A stretch of 64,000 bases of DNA from Zoogloea sp. GTDB lineage: Bacteria > Pseudomonadota > Gammaproteobacteria > Burkholderiales > Rhodocyclaceae. The stretch is taken from NCBI RefSeq assembly GCF_028689785.1, contig NZ_JAQVCN010000009.1:1-64000 (forward strand), read 5' to 3'. A program made the translations under genes and the position numbers. This document shows, in pieces, positions 8,007 through 16,209 of this stretch; within the stretch, counting starts at the first letter, position 1; every line of letters starts with the position of its first letter. The notes beneath the pieces were generated by a model. It saw nothing but the letters and a program-made list of their open reading frames with translations. It was not told the origin of the DNA and searched no databases.

Positions 8007-8731
8007 ACAGCAAGACCAAGTCTGCTCTGCGTTCGACGCTGCAGAAGGAAAATGAAGCCCTGGCGGTACGCCTGCCTGACCCGGTTCAGGATGCCTCGGC
8101 GACGCCTGCCGAACTACCCGCGCCGGTGGCCGAGTCGCCCACCCAGGTGGTGGCCGATGAGGCCGCGCCGGTGGTGGCTGTGGTGGCGCCTGCTACGCCC
8201 GAGCTGGTTGCCGCGCCGGCAGCACCGGTGAAGGCCCCGGCCCGGGGGGCGACTGCCAAGCAGACGCCTGCAGCAAAGGTGGCCAAGCCTGTCAAGGCAG
8301 CTGCTCCGGCCAAAGCCAGGGTCGCCAGCAAGCCGGTAAAGGCGCCCGCGCCGGCCGTTGAGGCGCCTGTCAAGCCGCTTGCGGCCAAAAAGGCGGTCCC
8401 TGCCAAGGCAGTAGCCGCCGTGAAGGCACCCAAGGTCGAGAAGCCGAAGGCCGTGAAGGCGGAGAAGCCGGTGAAGGAGAAGGCGGCCAAGGCAGAGAAG
8501 CCGGTCAAGGCTAGCCGCGAGAAGGTGGTACGTGATTCTTTCTCGATGCCCAAAAGCGAGCATGCCCAGCTCAAGCAGCTGCGTGAAACCCTGGCAAAAG
8601 CCGGGCGCATCTGCACCAAGTCGGAATTGCTGCGTGCAGGTGTCCAGCTGCTGCTGAAGGAAGATGCGGCCAGCGCCAAAGCTCTTGTGGAACGCCTTGC
8701 CGTGGTGCCTAAGGGCAAGGGCGCCAAGTAA
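8003..8731 (+). CDS. Ala/Lys/Pro-rich protein with C-terminal ribbon-helix-helix
   Basis: A 242-residue protein. Residues 15 to about 175 are low complexity, dominated by Ala, Lys, Pro and Val with repeated KPVKA and EKPVK units, like histone H1 or AlgP tails. The last 65 residues look folded: RDSFSMP could be the beta strand, then helix SEHAQLKQLRETLAKAG and helix TKSELLRAGVQLLL, the order of a ribbon-helix-helix (Arc/CopG) DNA-binding fold. It is coupled to the ParA-like gene by a four-base overlap. By analogy with ParG or Omega it may be the adaptor that stimulates the ATPase and binds DNA; the cargo is unknown. Confidence 0.7.
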   Translation: MNSKTKSALRSTLQKENEALAVRLPDPVQDASATPAELPAPVAESPTQVVADEAAPVVAVVAPATPELVAAPAAPVKAPARGATAKQTPAAKVAKPVKAAAPAKARVASKPVKAPAPAVEAPVKPLAAKKAVPAKAVAAVKAPKVEKPKAVKAEKPVKEKAAKAEKPVKASREKVVRDSFSMPKSEHAQLKQLRETLAKAGRICTKSELLRAGVQLLLKEDAASAKALVERLAVVPKGKGAK

Positions 8732-8743
8732 AGTTGGGGCCTC

Positions 8744-10534
8744 TCAGGCCAGGCTTGCTTGCTCCGTGGTTTCCAGCCGGACACGGAGCAGGCCACGCAG
8801 GCCGTTACCCATGAAAATGGCCTCCGCGTCATAGAGGTCGCCCAGGTCGAGGTGGGCTTCGCGGGCCTTTCCCTCGCTGAGCAGGCGCTGGCGCAGGACA
8901 CCATTCAATACTCCGGCCTCCAGCGGCGGGGTCAGCAGGATGCCTCCCTTTTCCACGAAGAGATTGCTGCGGGTGCCTTCGGTCAGCTGCTTCTTCTCGT
9001 TCATGAACACCGCGTCGAAATGCCCGAGGGCCATGACCCGCGCCAGTTCTGCGTCGTACAGGGTGCGGGCAGTGGTCTTGTGGCGGAACAGCAGCTCGCG
9101 GCTTGAGGTGCGCAGCGGGGACAGCACGATGCTCGGTTTGGCCGTGGGGGCACCCAAGGTCAGGCTGGTCTGCTCCAGCGTGAAGTCGCCGTCGGGCCCC
9201 AGGGTGATGCGTACGCGCAGGGCTTCGTCTGCACGTACGCTGTCGAGCAGTTGCAGGAAAATCTTCTCGTCGAAGGGAAAGCCGAAAGTGGCCGCCGAGC
9301 TTTGCATCCGTGCCCGGTGTTCATCCATGAAAGGGAATGGGTTTCCCCCAGGGGTGTAGCGGAGGGTTTCAATCAAGCGCAGGCCTTTGGGCAGCGCGGT
9401 CAGGAAGCGGGACTTCAGGTGGCATTCGGCCCATTCGGAGGCCGGGATGGAGTCATGCACTACACCGCTGCCCACATTCAGACGGGCCACACCGGATTTG
9501 TCCACCAGCAGGCTGCGGATCGGGACGCTGAAGCGGAAGTCGCCGCCGGGGCGTATCCGGCCGAGTGCTCCGCAATACAGGCCGCGGGCCTCCACTTCGA
9601 GTTCGTGGATGATCTCCATGGCCCTGATCTTCGGGGCTCCGGTGATCGAACCGCAGGGGAAGAGGGCGCCGAAGATCGTGCCGAGGTCGGCCTTCACCGG
9701 TTCGGCAATGACCCTGGACGTCATCTGCCAGACGGTGGGGTAGGGGTCGATGCGGAACAGGTCCTCGACCCTCACGCCGCCCGGAGGGGCCAGGCGCCCC
9801 ATGTCGTTGCGGATCAGGTCGACGATCATGATGTTCTCGGCCCGGTCCTTCTCGGAGGCGGCGAGCGCCTCTGGTGAAGTATGGCGGGCTGCCGTGCCCT
9901 TCATGGGCTGGCTGCTCAGGGTGTGGCCCCGGCGTTCGAGAAAGAGCTCCGGCGAGCGGGACAAGACGGCACCACCGGCGTGGCTGATGAAGGCGCCGTA
10001 GCGTACGGGCTGAGCCTTGCGCAGGGCGCGGTAGAGGCTGGCCGGATCACCGAAGGCCTGGCCTGACAGGGGGAAGGTGAAGTTGACCTGGTAACAGTCA
10101 CCCTCTGCGATGTACTCGCGGATGCGGGCGATGCTTGCCAGGTAGGCGTCTTCCTCGATGAGGGTGTCCAGATGGCTGGTGCCGCCGGCGGGTGATGTGG
10201 CTTGCGCGGCGAGCCAGGCGTCGCACGCATCGTCGTTGAGCCATTGACCCTGTTCAAAGATCCAGCCGGTGAATAGCGGGGCCTCTCCAGGGGGAAGCAG
10301 CGGGCGCAGGCGTGCTTCGATCATGTAGCCGAGTTCGTAACTGGCGGCCAGCGCTACCCATGCGCCGCGGCGGGCGGCGTCCTCAAGGCGCACCAGAGTG
10401 GCCTGCCAGTCGTCCGTGTGCCGGCATTCCACGGTTTCCCGAAGATCGGTGAGAAGCCAGGCGCCGCGTGCATCGGCGGCATCCAGATTGTTGTCGAACA
10501 GGGCGAAGGTGAGGGTAGGAGGCTGGGCGTTCAC
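8744..10534 (-). CDS. pabBC: Aminodeoxychorismate synthase component I fused to aminodeoxychorismate lyase
   Basis: Makes 4-aminobenzoate for folate. Residues 1 to about 375 are a PabB chorismate-binding domain (YQVNFTFPLSGQAFG, EDLFRIDPYPTVWQM, GSITGAPKIRAMEII near 300). From about residue 380 a class IV PLP aminotransferase domain follows, starting LIETLRYTPGG and including TEGTRSNLFVEKGG, which corresponds to PabC. Together the 596 residues carry out two consecutive steps; glutamine amidotransferase PabA must be elsewhere. It ends 13 bases from the convergent RHH gene. The gene is single on the minus strand, downstream of ppk2. Confidence 0.93.
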   Translation of the reverse strand: MNAQPPTLTFALFDNNLDAADARGAWLLTDLRETVECRHTDDWQATLVRLEDAARRGAWVALAASYELGYMIEARLRPLLPPGEAPLFTGWIFEQGQWLNDDACDAWLAAQATSPAGGTSHLDTLIEEDAYLASIARIREYIAEGDCYQVNFTFPLSGQAFGDPASLYRALRKAQPVRYGAFISHAGGAVLSRSPELFLERRGHTLSSQPMKGTAARHTSPEALAASEKDRAENIMIVDLIRNDMGRLAPPGGVRVEDLFRIDPYPTVWQMTSRVIAEPVKADLGTIFGALFPCGSITGAPKIRAMEIIHELEVEARGLYCGALGRIRPGGDFRFSVPIRSLLVDKSGVARLNVGSGVVHDSIPASEWAECHLKSRFLTALPKGLRLIETLRYTPGGNPFPFMDEHRARMQSSAATFGFPFDEKIFLQLLDSVRADEALRVRITLGPDGDFTLEQTSLTLGAPTAKPSIVLSPLRTSSRELLFRHKTTARTLYDAELARVMALGHFDAVFMNEKKQLTEGTRSNLFVEKGGILLTPPLEAGVLNGVLRQRLLSEGKAREAHLDLGDLYDAEAIFMGNGLRGLLRVRLETTEQASLA

Positions 10535-10638
10535 ACGCCGCAGTTTAACCGCTCGTCACGGATTGGCGTAGTGGAAGGCCCGGAAGCCATTTTTATGCGC
10601 CCTTTGCCGAGCCCCCCGACGGAGGGCTCATGCTGCCT

Positions 10639-11799
10639 TTAAAGCAAGGGGCTGCCAGCGTGTTCGCCGCGTTCGTATACCACGTGGGCACGGCCGACCA
10701 GCAGTGGGTCGAGGGGGCCGATGTGGTCCATGTCCTTGTTGGTGTAGGGGAGCTTGTGCAGGATGTAGCGCATGGCGTTGAGGCGTGCGCGCTTCTTGCA
10801 GTCGGATTTGATCACCGTCCACGGGGCATCGGCGGTGTCGGTGTGGAAGAACATGGCTTCCTTGGCCTTGGTGTAGTCGTCCCACTTGTCGAGGGAGGCC
10901 AGGTCGATGGGGCTGAGCTTCCACTGCTTGAGGGGGTGAGCCTCCCGCTCCTTGAAGCGGCGGCGCTGCTCTTCACGACTGACCGAGAACCAGAACTTGA
11001 TGATGTGTACGCCGCTGCGCACAAGCTGGCGTTCGAACTCGGGGGTCTGGCGCATGAACTCCAGATATTCGTCCGGCGAGCAGAAACCCATGACGCGTTC
11101 GACGCCTGCCCGGTTGTACCAGGAGCGGTCAAACAGGGTGATTTCGCCGGCGGTGGGAAGATGCTGCACATAGCGCTGGAAGTACCACTGGCCACGTTCG
11201 GTCTCGGTGGGCTTTTCCAGGGCGACGACTCGCGCGCCGCGTGGGTTGAGGTGTTCCATGAAGCGCTTGATGGTGCCACCCTTGCCGGCGGCATCGCGGC
11301 CTTCAAACAGGATCACGACGCGCTGGCCGGTTTCCTTCACCCAGGCCTGGAGCTTGAGCAGTTCCACCTGCAGGCGGTACTTCTGCTTCTCGTAGGCCTT
11401 GCGGGACATCAGGTTCTTGTAGGGGTAGCCGCCGTCACGCCAGCCATCGGCGAGCTCCTCGTCCGGGTGGGAGGGGAGCTTTTTGTAGACGGCCTCGTCC
11501 TCGGCCAGCAGGGCGTTGCGCAGGATGGCTGCATCGTCGGGGGAGGCGCCAGCCATGATGGCCTGCAGGGTCTCGGCGATGCTGTGGGTGTCGTGGCGGG
11601 CGAGGGTGGCGACGATGTCGCTGACAGCGGAAAGCTTGGCGTCCCGTGCCGCTTCCACCGCCTCGTCGACCACGTAGTCCTCAAGGGCTTCGGGGGTATT
11701 TCGGGGGGCAATGTCACCGCCGCTGCTGGGGCGCGGGGGGGATGCCTTTCGTGGGGGCTTGGCAGTGTTGCGAGGGGTGGCGTCCTGTTTTGCACTCAT
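10639..11799 (-). CDS. ppk2: Polyphosphate kinase 2
   Basis: Transfers phosphate between polyphosphate and nucleotides. The PPK2 core starts near residue 110 (LKLQAWVKETGQRVVILFEG) and has the Walker A-like GRDAAGKGGTIKRF, the lid-region DRSWYNRAGVERVMGF and the C-terminal WTVIKSDCKKRARLNAMRY. A roughly 100-residue N-terminal extension, proline- and lysine-rich at first and then helical, precedes the core, giving 386 residues. Whether it acts on ADP, GDP or AMP cannot be read reliably. A GAGCCC/GGGCTC hairpin follows at about 10609-10629. Confidence 0.93.
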   Translation of the reverse strand: MSAKQDATPRNTAKPPRKASPPRPSSGGDIAPRNTPEALEDYVVDEAVEAARDAKLSAVSDIVATLARHDTHSIAETLQAIMAGASPDDAAILRNALLAEDEAVYKKLPSHPDEELADGWRDGGYPYKNLMSRKAYEKQKYRLQVELLKLQAWVKETGQRVVILFEGRDAAGKGGTIKRFMEHLNPRGARVVALEKPTETERGQWYFQRYVQHLPTAGEITLFDRSWYNRAGVERVMGFCSPDEYLEFMRQTPEFERQLVRSGVHIIKFWFSVSREEQRRRFKEREAHPLKQWKLSPIDLASLDKWDDYTKAKEAMFFHTDTADAPWTVIKSDCKKRARLNAMRYILHKLPYTNKDMDHIGPLDPLLVGRAHVVYERGEHAGSPLL

Positions 11800-11938
11800 G
11801 GCCTGGCTTCCTTCTTCTTGATGACTGCGATTCGCAGGCGCTCGTCACGGCGAAGGGGAAAGATCGGCGCTGGCGAGCAAAAGGTGTTCACCCGTCATTT
11901 TCTGGGAAGTGGCAATTCCCCGCAACGGGTATGGTCTT

Positions 11939-12862
11939 CTAGAGCGCCGAGCGGGAGGCTCTCCGGGCACAGCGTTCGGTGTAGGCGCGGCAACGCTCGA
12001 TGTATTCGTTGGCGCTCTTGGGCATGGGGGTACGTGCCCGCGTGATGTAGCTGACGAGATCGCGCCCCTGCTGGATGAGCAGGCGGCCGTCGGCCACCAG
12101 GTGCTGTTCTTCGAGGTTGGCCGGCATGGCTTCAGCGTTGAAGTGGCCGCACATGCGCTCGGAGGCGGTGACGAAGCTGGTCCAGATGTCGAAGATGTCC
12201 GGGTCGGTACGCAGGGTCTCGGTCTTGATCTTGGCTGCGTTGGCGAATTCGTGGATATGGGGCTCGACACCCTTGAAACAGGGGAGCGCCTCGAAGGTGG
12301 CGATCATCGCTTCTGCCAGCTGATCGATGTCACGCAGGGTCATGGCGATCTTGACGTAGCGACTCTCGTAGAAGTCTTCGAGGGGAATCGAAAACGCCTT
12401 GAAGGGTTCGCCCCACAACTCGTCGATACCTTCTTCGCCGGAGCGGTGCAGGACCAGTCGTCCCAGGCCCAGGGCTTCCTGCAGGCAGCGCCCGCACTCG
12501 CGCATCAGCGCATTGTCGGACTGGATCTCGATGCCGACACTCTGCAGTTCGACCAGTTTGGTGAAGATGTCGGCGGCCCGGTTGAACAGCGCGCCGGCCA
12601 GCATGGCGCCCTTCACCCTGCGGCGGTCGGTGTCGGTTTCGTCCTCGTAGCTCTTGCGGGCCTCGTTAAGCCGGCTGCCAGGAATGTTGAGGCCGTGCTC
12701 GACGTGGTTGAAAAGTCGGCGGGTAAGGGCGCCGATGAGCTTGCGCTTGGCTTGCAGGGTGTCTTCGGGAACCGTATAGGTCTTGACCCAGTATCCCGAG
12801 TAAAAAACCCGTTCACGCCCATCAATGATCTGCTTGGTGCCTTCCGGGACGTCGTTGTTCAT
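11939..12862 (-). CDS. Hypothetical protein
   Basis: A 307-residue soluble protein of unknown function. It looks mostly helical and has no signal peptide, membrane segment or nucleotide-binding motif. Charged helical stretches such as RRRVKGAMLAGALFNRAADI and an MRECGRCLQEAL segment with two cysteines stand out. It is followed after 139 bases by ppk2 on the same strand, so the two may share a transcript. The reading frame and codon use are consistent with a real gene. Confidence 0.65.
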   Translation of the reverse strand: MNNDVPEGTKQIIDGRERVFYSGYWVKTYTVPEDTLQAKRKLIGALTRRLFNHVEHGLNIPGSRLNEARKSYEDETDTDRRRVKGAMLAGALFNRAADIFTKLVELQSVGIEIQSDNALMRECGRCLQEALGLGRLVLHRSGEEGIDELWGEPFKAFSIPLEDFYESRYVKIAMTLRDIDQLAEAMIATFEALPCFKGVEPHIHEFANAAKIKTETLRTDPDIFDIWTSFVTASERMCGHFNAEAMPANLEEQHLVADGRLLIQQGRDLVSYITRARTPMPKSANEYIERCRAYTERCARRASRSAL

Positions 12863-13017
12863 GATCCGCTCTTGCTAGGGTTGGGGGGCGGCTTGGCCAT
12901 TTAATGGCTTCGTATGTTTTGCTGCAGCACGAAATTTTGCACCATAACGGGCCTGTCGACGTAGTCGACCAACAAATTCACCCGAAAACTATGCACCTCG
13001 TCACAGGGCGGCCTTGC

Positions 13018-13040
13018 CACCCCCGCCTGCCAGGCGGGGG
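13018..13040. terminator. Strong hairpin after moaA
   Basis: ACCCCCGCCT and AGGCGGGGGT form a 10-bp GC-rich stem with a 3-base loop directly after the moaA stop. There is no clear T-run, so it may be an mRNA-end stabiliser or a weak terminator. Confidence 0.5.
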
Positions 13041-14129
13041 TCAACCCCCGATGTAGGACATTTCGATCTTGCGCAGGGATGCGGTTTCGGCGGTGCGGAT
13101 CTCGGAGTAGCGGTCGCTGCGCCCCTGCCAGATGTGCCGGATGGCGGCGGAGAGTTCGGCGTCGCTGCGGCCGCTACGCATGAGGCTGCGCAGATCGTGG
13201 CCGCTCTGGGCGAAGAGGCAGGTGTAGAGGCTGCCCTCGGTGGAAAGGCGGGCGCGGGTACAGGTGGCGCAGAAGGCCTGGGTGACCGACGAGATGACGC
13301 CGATCTCGCCGCCCCCGTCGGCAAAACGCCAGCGCTCGGCGACTTCGCCCATGTAGTTGGGGTCCACCTGGACCAGCGGATGGTGCTCATGGATGCGCCG
13401 CACGACCTCGGCCGACGGCACCACATCGTCCATCCGCCAGCCGTTGGAGCTGCCCACGTCCATGAACTCGATGAAGCGCAGGATGTGCCCGGTGCCGCGG
13501 AAGCGTTCGACCATGGGCAGGATCTCCTGGTCGTTGAGGCCGCGCTTGACCACCATGTTGATCTTGATCGGCCCGAGCCCGGCCGCCTCCGCGGCTGCGA
13601 TGCCCTTGAGCACGTCAGTGACAGGTACGTCCATGTCGTTCATGGCGCGGAAGACGGCGTCGTCGAGGGAGTCGAGGCTGATCGTCACGCGCTGGAGCCC
13701 TGCCGCCTTAAGGGCTGCCGCTTTCTTGGGCAGCAGCACGCCGTTGGTGGTCAGGGTGACCTCCATGCCGGGAATGCTCACCAGCTGACTGATCAGCTGC
13801 TCGAGATTGCGGCGCAGCAGGGGCTCGCCACCGGTCAGGCGGATCTTGGTGACCCCGTGGGCGGCAAACAGCCGGGCCAGTCGGGTGATCTCCTCGAAGG
13901 ACAGCAGGGAGTTGCGCGGCAGGAAGGCGTAGTCCTTGTCGAACACCGACTTGGGCATGCAGTAAACGCAGCGGAAATTGCAGCGGTCGGTAACCGAGAT
14001 GCGCAGATCCTTGACCGGGCGTCCACGGCTGTCCAGCAGCGTGCCGCTGGCGGGGCTCAGGTCGGCCGGAATGGCAGGCTGTTGCCGGAGCTGGCGCTCG
14101 TCGGCAAGAGGAATCACTCGCTGGTTCAT
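13041..14129 (-). CDS. moaA: GTP 3',8-cyclase (molybdenum cofactor synthesis)
   Basis: Radical-SAM enzyme that starts molybdopterin synthesis from GTP. The N-terminal cluster motif CNFRCVYC is near residue 55, followed by the SAM-binding [10 protein letters not shown] second iron-sulfur cluster motif [13 protein letters not shown] and the terminal Gly-Gly (SYIGG), needed for activity with MoaC, are present. I chose the ATG at 14129 (MNQRV), giving 362 residues; the frame continues upstream into a G-tract on the plus strand that would add a run of prolines, which is not typical of the family. Confidence 0.95.
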   Translation of the reverse strand: MNQRVIPLADERQLRQQPAIPADLSPASGTLLDSRGRPVKDLRISVTDRCNFRCVYCMPKSVFDKDYAFLPRNSLLSFEEITRLARLFAAHGVTKIRLTGGEPLLRRNLEQLISQLVSIPGMEVTLTTNGVLLPKKAAALKAAGLQRVTISLDSLDDAVFRAMNDMDVPVTDVLKGIAAAEAAGLGPIKINMVVKRGLNDQEILPMVERFRGTGHILRFIEFMDVGSSNGWRMDDVVPSAEVVRRIHEHHPLVQVDPNYMGEVAERWRFADGGGEIGVISSVTQAFCATCTRARLSTEGSLYTCLFAQSGHDLRSLMRSGRSDAELSAAIRHIWQGRSDRYSEIRTAETASLRKIEMSYIGG

Positions 14130-14138
14130 CGCGTTGTC

Positions 14139-14221
14139 GGGGGGGGGGGGGGGGGGCGGCACCACCGGCCTTTATAGGGGGGGGGGACGGTACTACTGCC
14201 GTTTATCGGTCGATGGGGGGG
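14139..14221. repeat. G homopolymer tracts upstream of moaA
   Basis: Plus-strand runs of 18 G (14139-14156), 10 G (14177-14186) and 7 G (14215-14221) lie within 83 bases just upstream of the moaA start. Such tracts are prone to slippage, and long tracts are also a common place for sequencing and assembly errors. Confidence 0.85.
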
Positions 14222-14343
14222 CACGCCTTGTCTCGCGCTAAGAAACCCCCGTGTTTCAAAAATTATGGCGCCTGGCGGGAGGCAGGGCAAGGCGGAAGCG
14301 CGGGCCGACTCGCCGCATGGAGTGGCTGCGTGGCCACGACAAA

Positions 14344-14381
14344 AAGCAGAAAGCCAGCCCCGAAGGACTGGCTTTCTGCTT
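14344..14381 (-). terminator. Terminator of the first tRNA-Asn
   Basis: AAGCAGAAAGCCAG pairs with CTGGCTTTCTGCTT (14-bp stem, 10-base loop). On the minus strand it is followed by five T, six bases after the tRNA CCA end. Confidence 0.85.
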
Positions 14382-14387
14382 GAATCT

Positions 14388-14463
14388 TGGCTCCTCGACC
14401 TGGGCTCGAACCAGGGACCTACGGATTAACAGTCCGGCGCTCTACCGACTGAGCTATCGAGGA
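14388..14463 (-). tRNA. tRNA-Asn (GTT), copy 1
   Basis: The minus strand folds as a 76-base tRNA with encoded CCA. The acceptor TCCTCGA pairs with TCGAGGA, the anticodon loop is CTGTTAA with anticodon GTT, and the T-loop is GTTCGAG. A promoter lies just upstream with TTGACA at 14499-14504 and TAGACT at 14476-14481, spaced 17 bases. It is identical to the copy at 16029. Confidence 0.97.
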
Positions 14464-14475
14464 ATTGAGCTCGAT

Positions 14476-14504
14476 AGTCTAAAGATAAGAAGGGCGGCTG
14501 TCAA
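14476..14504 (-). promoter_or_regulatory. Promoter of tRNA-Asn copy 1
   Basis: Minus-strand TTGACA and TAGACT with 17-base spacing. The -35 box overlaps the stop codon end of the chemoreceptor-like gene at 14501. Confidence 0.65.
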
Positions 14505-15835
14505 CGATGCCTGATTTGCCGCGCCACGCTGTCCTTGAGTTGCTGGATGACATCCACCACTCTCCGGGCTTCGTCGCGGATACGGTGGATTGCTTCGCCG
14601 GCACGGTTGGCGAGGCGGACGCCCTCGGCGACCTGGGTGAGGTTGGCATTCATGTTGGCGGTGACGGCCTTGTTCTCGGTCTGGATGGCGACCACCATAC
14701 GGGTGATTTCTTCGGTGGACCGGGTGGTGCGCTCCGCGAGTTTGCGAACCTCGTCGGCGACCACGGCAAAGCCCCGCCCGGATTCGCCGGCCCGGGCCGC
14801 TTCGATGGCGGCGTTCAGGGCGAGCAGATTGGTCTGGTCGGCGATCTCCTTGATGGTGCTGGTGATCACTGAAATGTCGGCCGTGCGCTGGCCCAGGGAA
14901 TCCACCTGGACGGCGGCCTCGTCGACGGCGCGGGAGATCGACTGGATCCTGGCGACGGTCTCGAGGATGATGGCTTCCCCGTCGGCGGAGATCCTCTCGG
15001 TTTCCTGGGCGGCAGCGGCAGCTGTGGCTGTGCTCTCCTGCTCGGCGTGGTAGCGGCGTACCTGGGTGGTGACATCGGATGCCGTCTTCACGATCCGCAC
15101 CACCTGACCGTCTTCGTCCAGTACGGGGTTGTAGCTGGCCTCGAGCCAGACGGGGGCGCCGCGTTTGTCGAGGCGGCAGAACTGGCCGCTGAAATGGTGA
15201 CCGGCCCGCAGGTCGCGCCAGAAGTTTTCGTATTCGCTGCTGCCAGCGAGGTCGGTGGGGCAGAACAGACGGTGGTGCTTTCCGATCACCTCGCCGGCGC
15301 TATAGCCCATGGTCTGGAGAAAGTTGTCGTTGGCGCGCAGGACGGTGCCGTCGGGGGAGAACTCGATGACGGCCTTGGAGCGCTCGATGGCGGCGATCAG
15401 GGCTGCCGCCCTCGCGGCCTCCTCGACGCGTTCGGTGATGTCCGTGGCGAACTTGATGACCCGGGTGATGTGACCGCTCCGGGGATCGACAACGGGGTTG
15501 TAGGTGGCCTCCAGCCAGACCGCCCGGCCGGAGCGATGGCGCCGCCGGAAGCGCCCTCGGAAGAACTTGCCGGCGCGCAGGTCGGACCAGAACTGCTGGT
15601 AAGCATGGCTGGTCGTGTAGGCCGGGTCGCACAGGCTGGCGTGGGGCTGCCCGATGATCTCCGTCTGGCGTGCACCCATGGCGGCGCAGAAGTTGTCGTT
15701 GGCGGCAAGCACGGTGCCGTCGGGGCTCAGTTCGACGATGGAAAGCGATCGATCCAGGGCTTGTCGGATGGCGATGTGTTCTGCGAGCCGGATTTCGAGT
15801 TCTGATACCTGACGTTTCAATCCGCTGCCAAACAT
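14501..15835 (-). CDS. PAS-PAS methyl-accepting chemotaxis-like protein
   Basis: A soluble sensor of 444 residues from the ATG at 15835. Two PAS domains follow each other (about 25-130 and 150-255), each with the [26 protein letters not shown] opening and an [24 protein letters not shown] segment. The C-terminal MCP signalling domain contains the hairpin-tip sequence [20 protein letters not shown] and [18 protein letters not shown]. No transmembrane segment is visible, so it likely senses an internal signal such as redox state through a PAS ligand, in the manner of Aer-like or BdlA-like proteins. It lies between two identical tRNA-Asn genes. Confidence 0.92.
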   Translation of the reverse strand: MFGSGLKRQVSELEIRLAEHIAIRQALDRSLSIVELSPDGTVLAANDNFCAAMGARQTEIIGQPHASLCDPAYTTSHAYQQFWSDLRAGKFFRGRFRRRHRSGRAVWLEATYNPVVDPRSGHITRVIKFATDITERVEEAARAAALIAAIERSKAVIEFSPDGTVLRANDNFLQTMGYSAGEVIGKHHRLFCPTDLAGSSEYENFWRDLRAGHHFSGQFCRLDKRGAPVWLEASYNPVLDEDGQVVRIVKTASDVTTQVRRYHAEQESTATAAAAAQETERISADGEAIILETVARIQSISRAVDEAAVQVDSLGQRTADISVITSTIKEIADQTNLLALNAAIEAARAGESGRGFAVVADEVRKLAERTTRSTEEITRMVVAIQTENKAVTANMNANLTQVAEGVRLANRAGEAIHRIRDEARRVVDVIQQLKDSVARQIRHR

Positions 15836-15983
15836 TAAGCCATCCTTCCGCTGATACCCGTGCCCGAGGTGCTGTCGTGTGCTGTGGAGGCGATTGTGTC
15901 GCCATGCCTTGATCGGGAGTAAAACGACCGTCAGGCGGTGTTCTTGAGGGAGGGGTGTGGCAGATTGTGAAACGATTGATGCA

Positions 15984-16021
15984 AAGCAAAAAGCCAACCC
16001 GGAAGGGTTGGCTTTTTGCTT
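15984..16021 (-). terminator. Terminator of the second tRNA-Asn
   Basis: A perfect 17-bp stem, AAGCAAAAAGCCAACCC with GGGTTGGCTTTTTGCTT, closed by a GGAA loop, eight bases after the tRNA CCA end on the minus strand. Its sequence is related to, but not the same as, the terminator of copy 1. Confidence 0.85.
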
Positions 16022-16028
16022 GAATCTT

Positions 16029-16104
16029 TGGCTCCTCGACCTGGGCTCGAACCAGGGACCTACGGATTAACAGTCCGGCGCTCTACCGACTGAGCTATCG
16101 AGGA
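16029..16104 (-). tRNA. tRNA-Asn (GTT), copy 2
   Basis: Identical to 14388-14463 over all 76 bases, with anticodon GTT and encoded CCA. It has its own promoter at 16117-16145 and a 17-bp stem terminator. Confidence 0.97.
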
Positions 16105-16116
16105 ACAGAGGCCCGC

Positions 16117-16145
16117 ATTCTAGATGGTGATCTCGGGTAAGTCAA
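16117..16145 (-). promoter_or_regulatory. Promoter of tRNA-Asn copy 2
   Basis: On the minus strand TTGACT and TAGAAT are separated by exactly 17 bases, 13 bases before the tRNA 5' end. Confidence 0.65.
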
Positions 16146-16170
16146 GAATTCGCCGTCTTGGAAGCGTGAA

Positions 16171-16203
16171 TTTCTGCCTCCACTGTAAATGTGGAGGCAG
16201 AAA
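16171..16203. terminator. Terminator after the aminotransferase gene
   Basis: TTTCTGCCTCCAC and GTGGAGGCAGAAA form a 13-bp stem with a 7-base loop, six bases past the stop codon, with short T-runs on either strand. Confidence 0.75.
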
Positions 16204-16209
16204 CCACCA

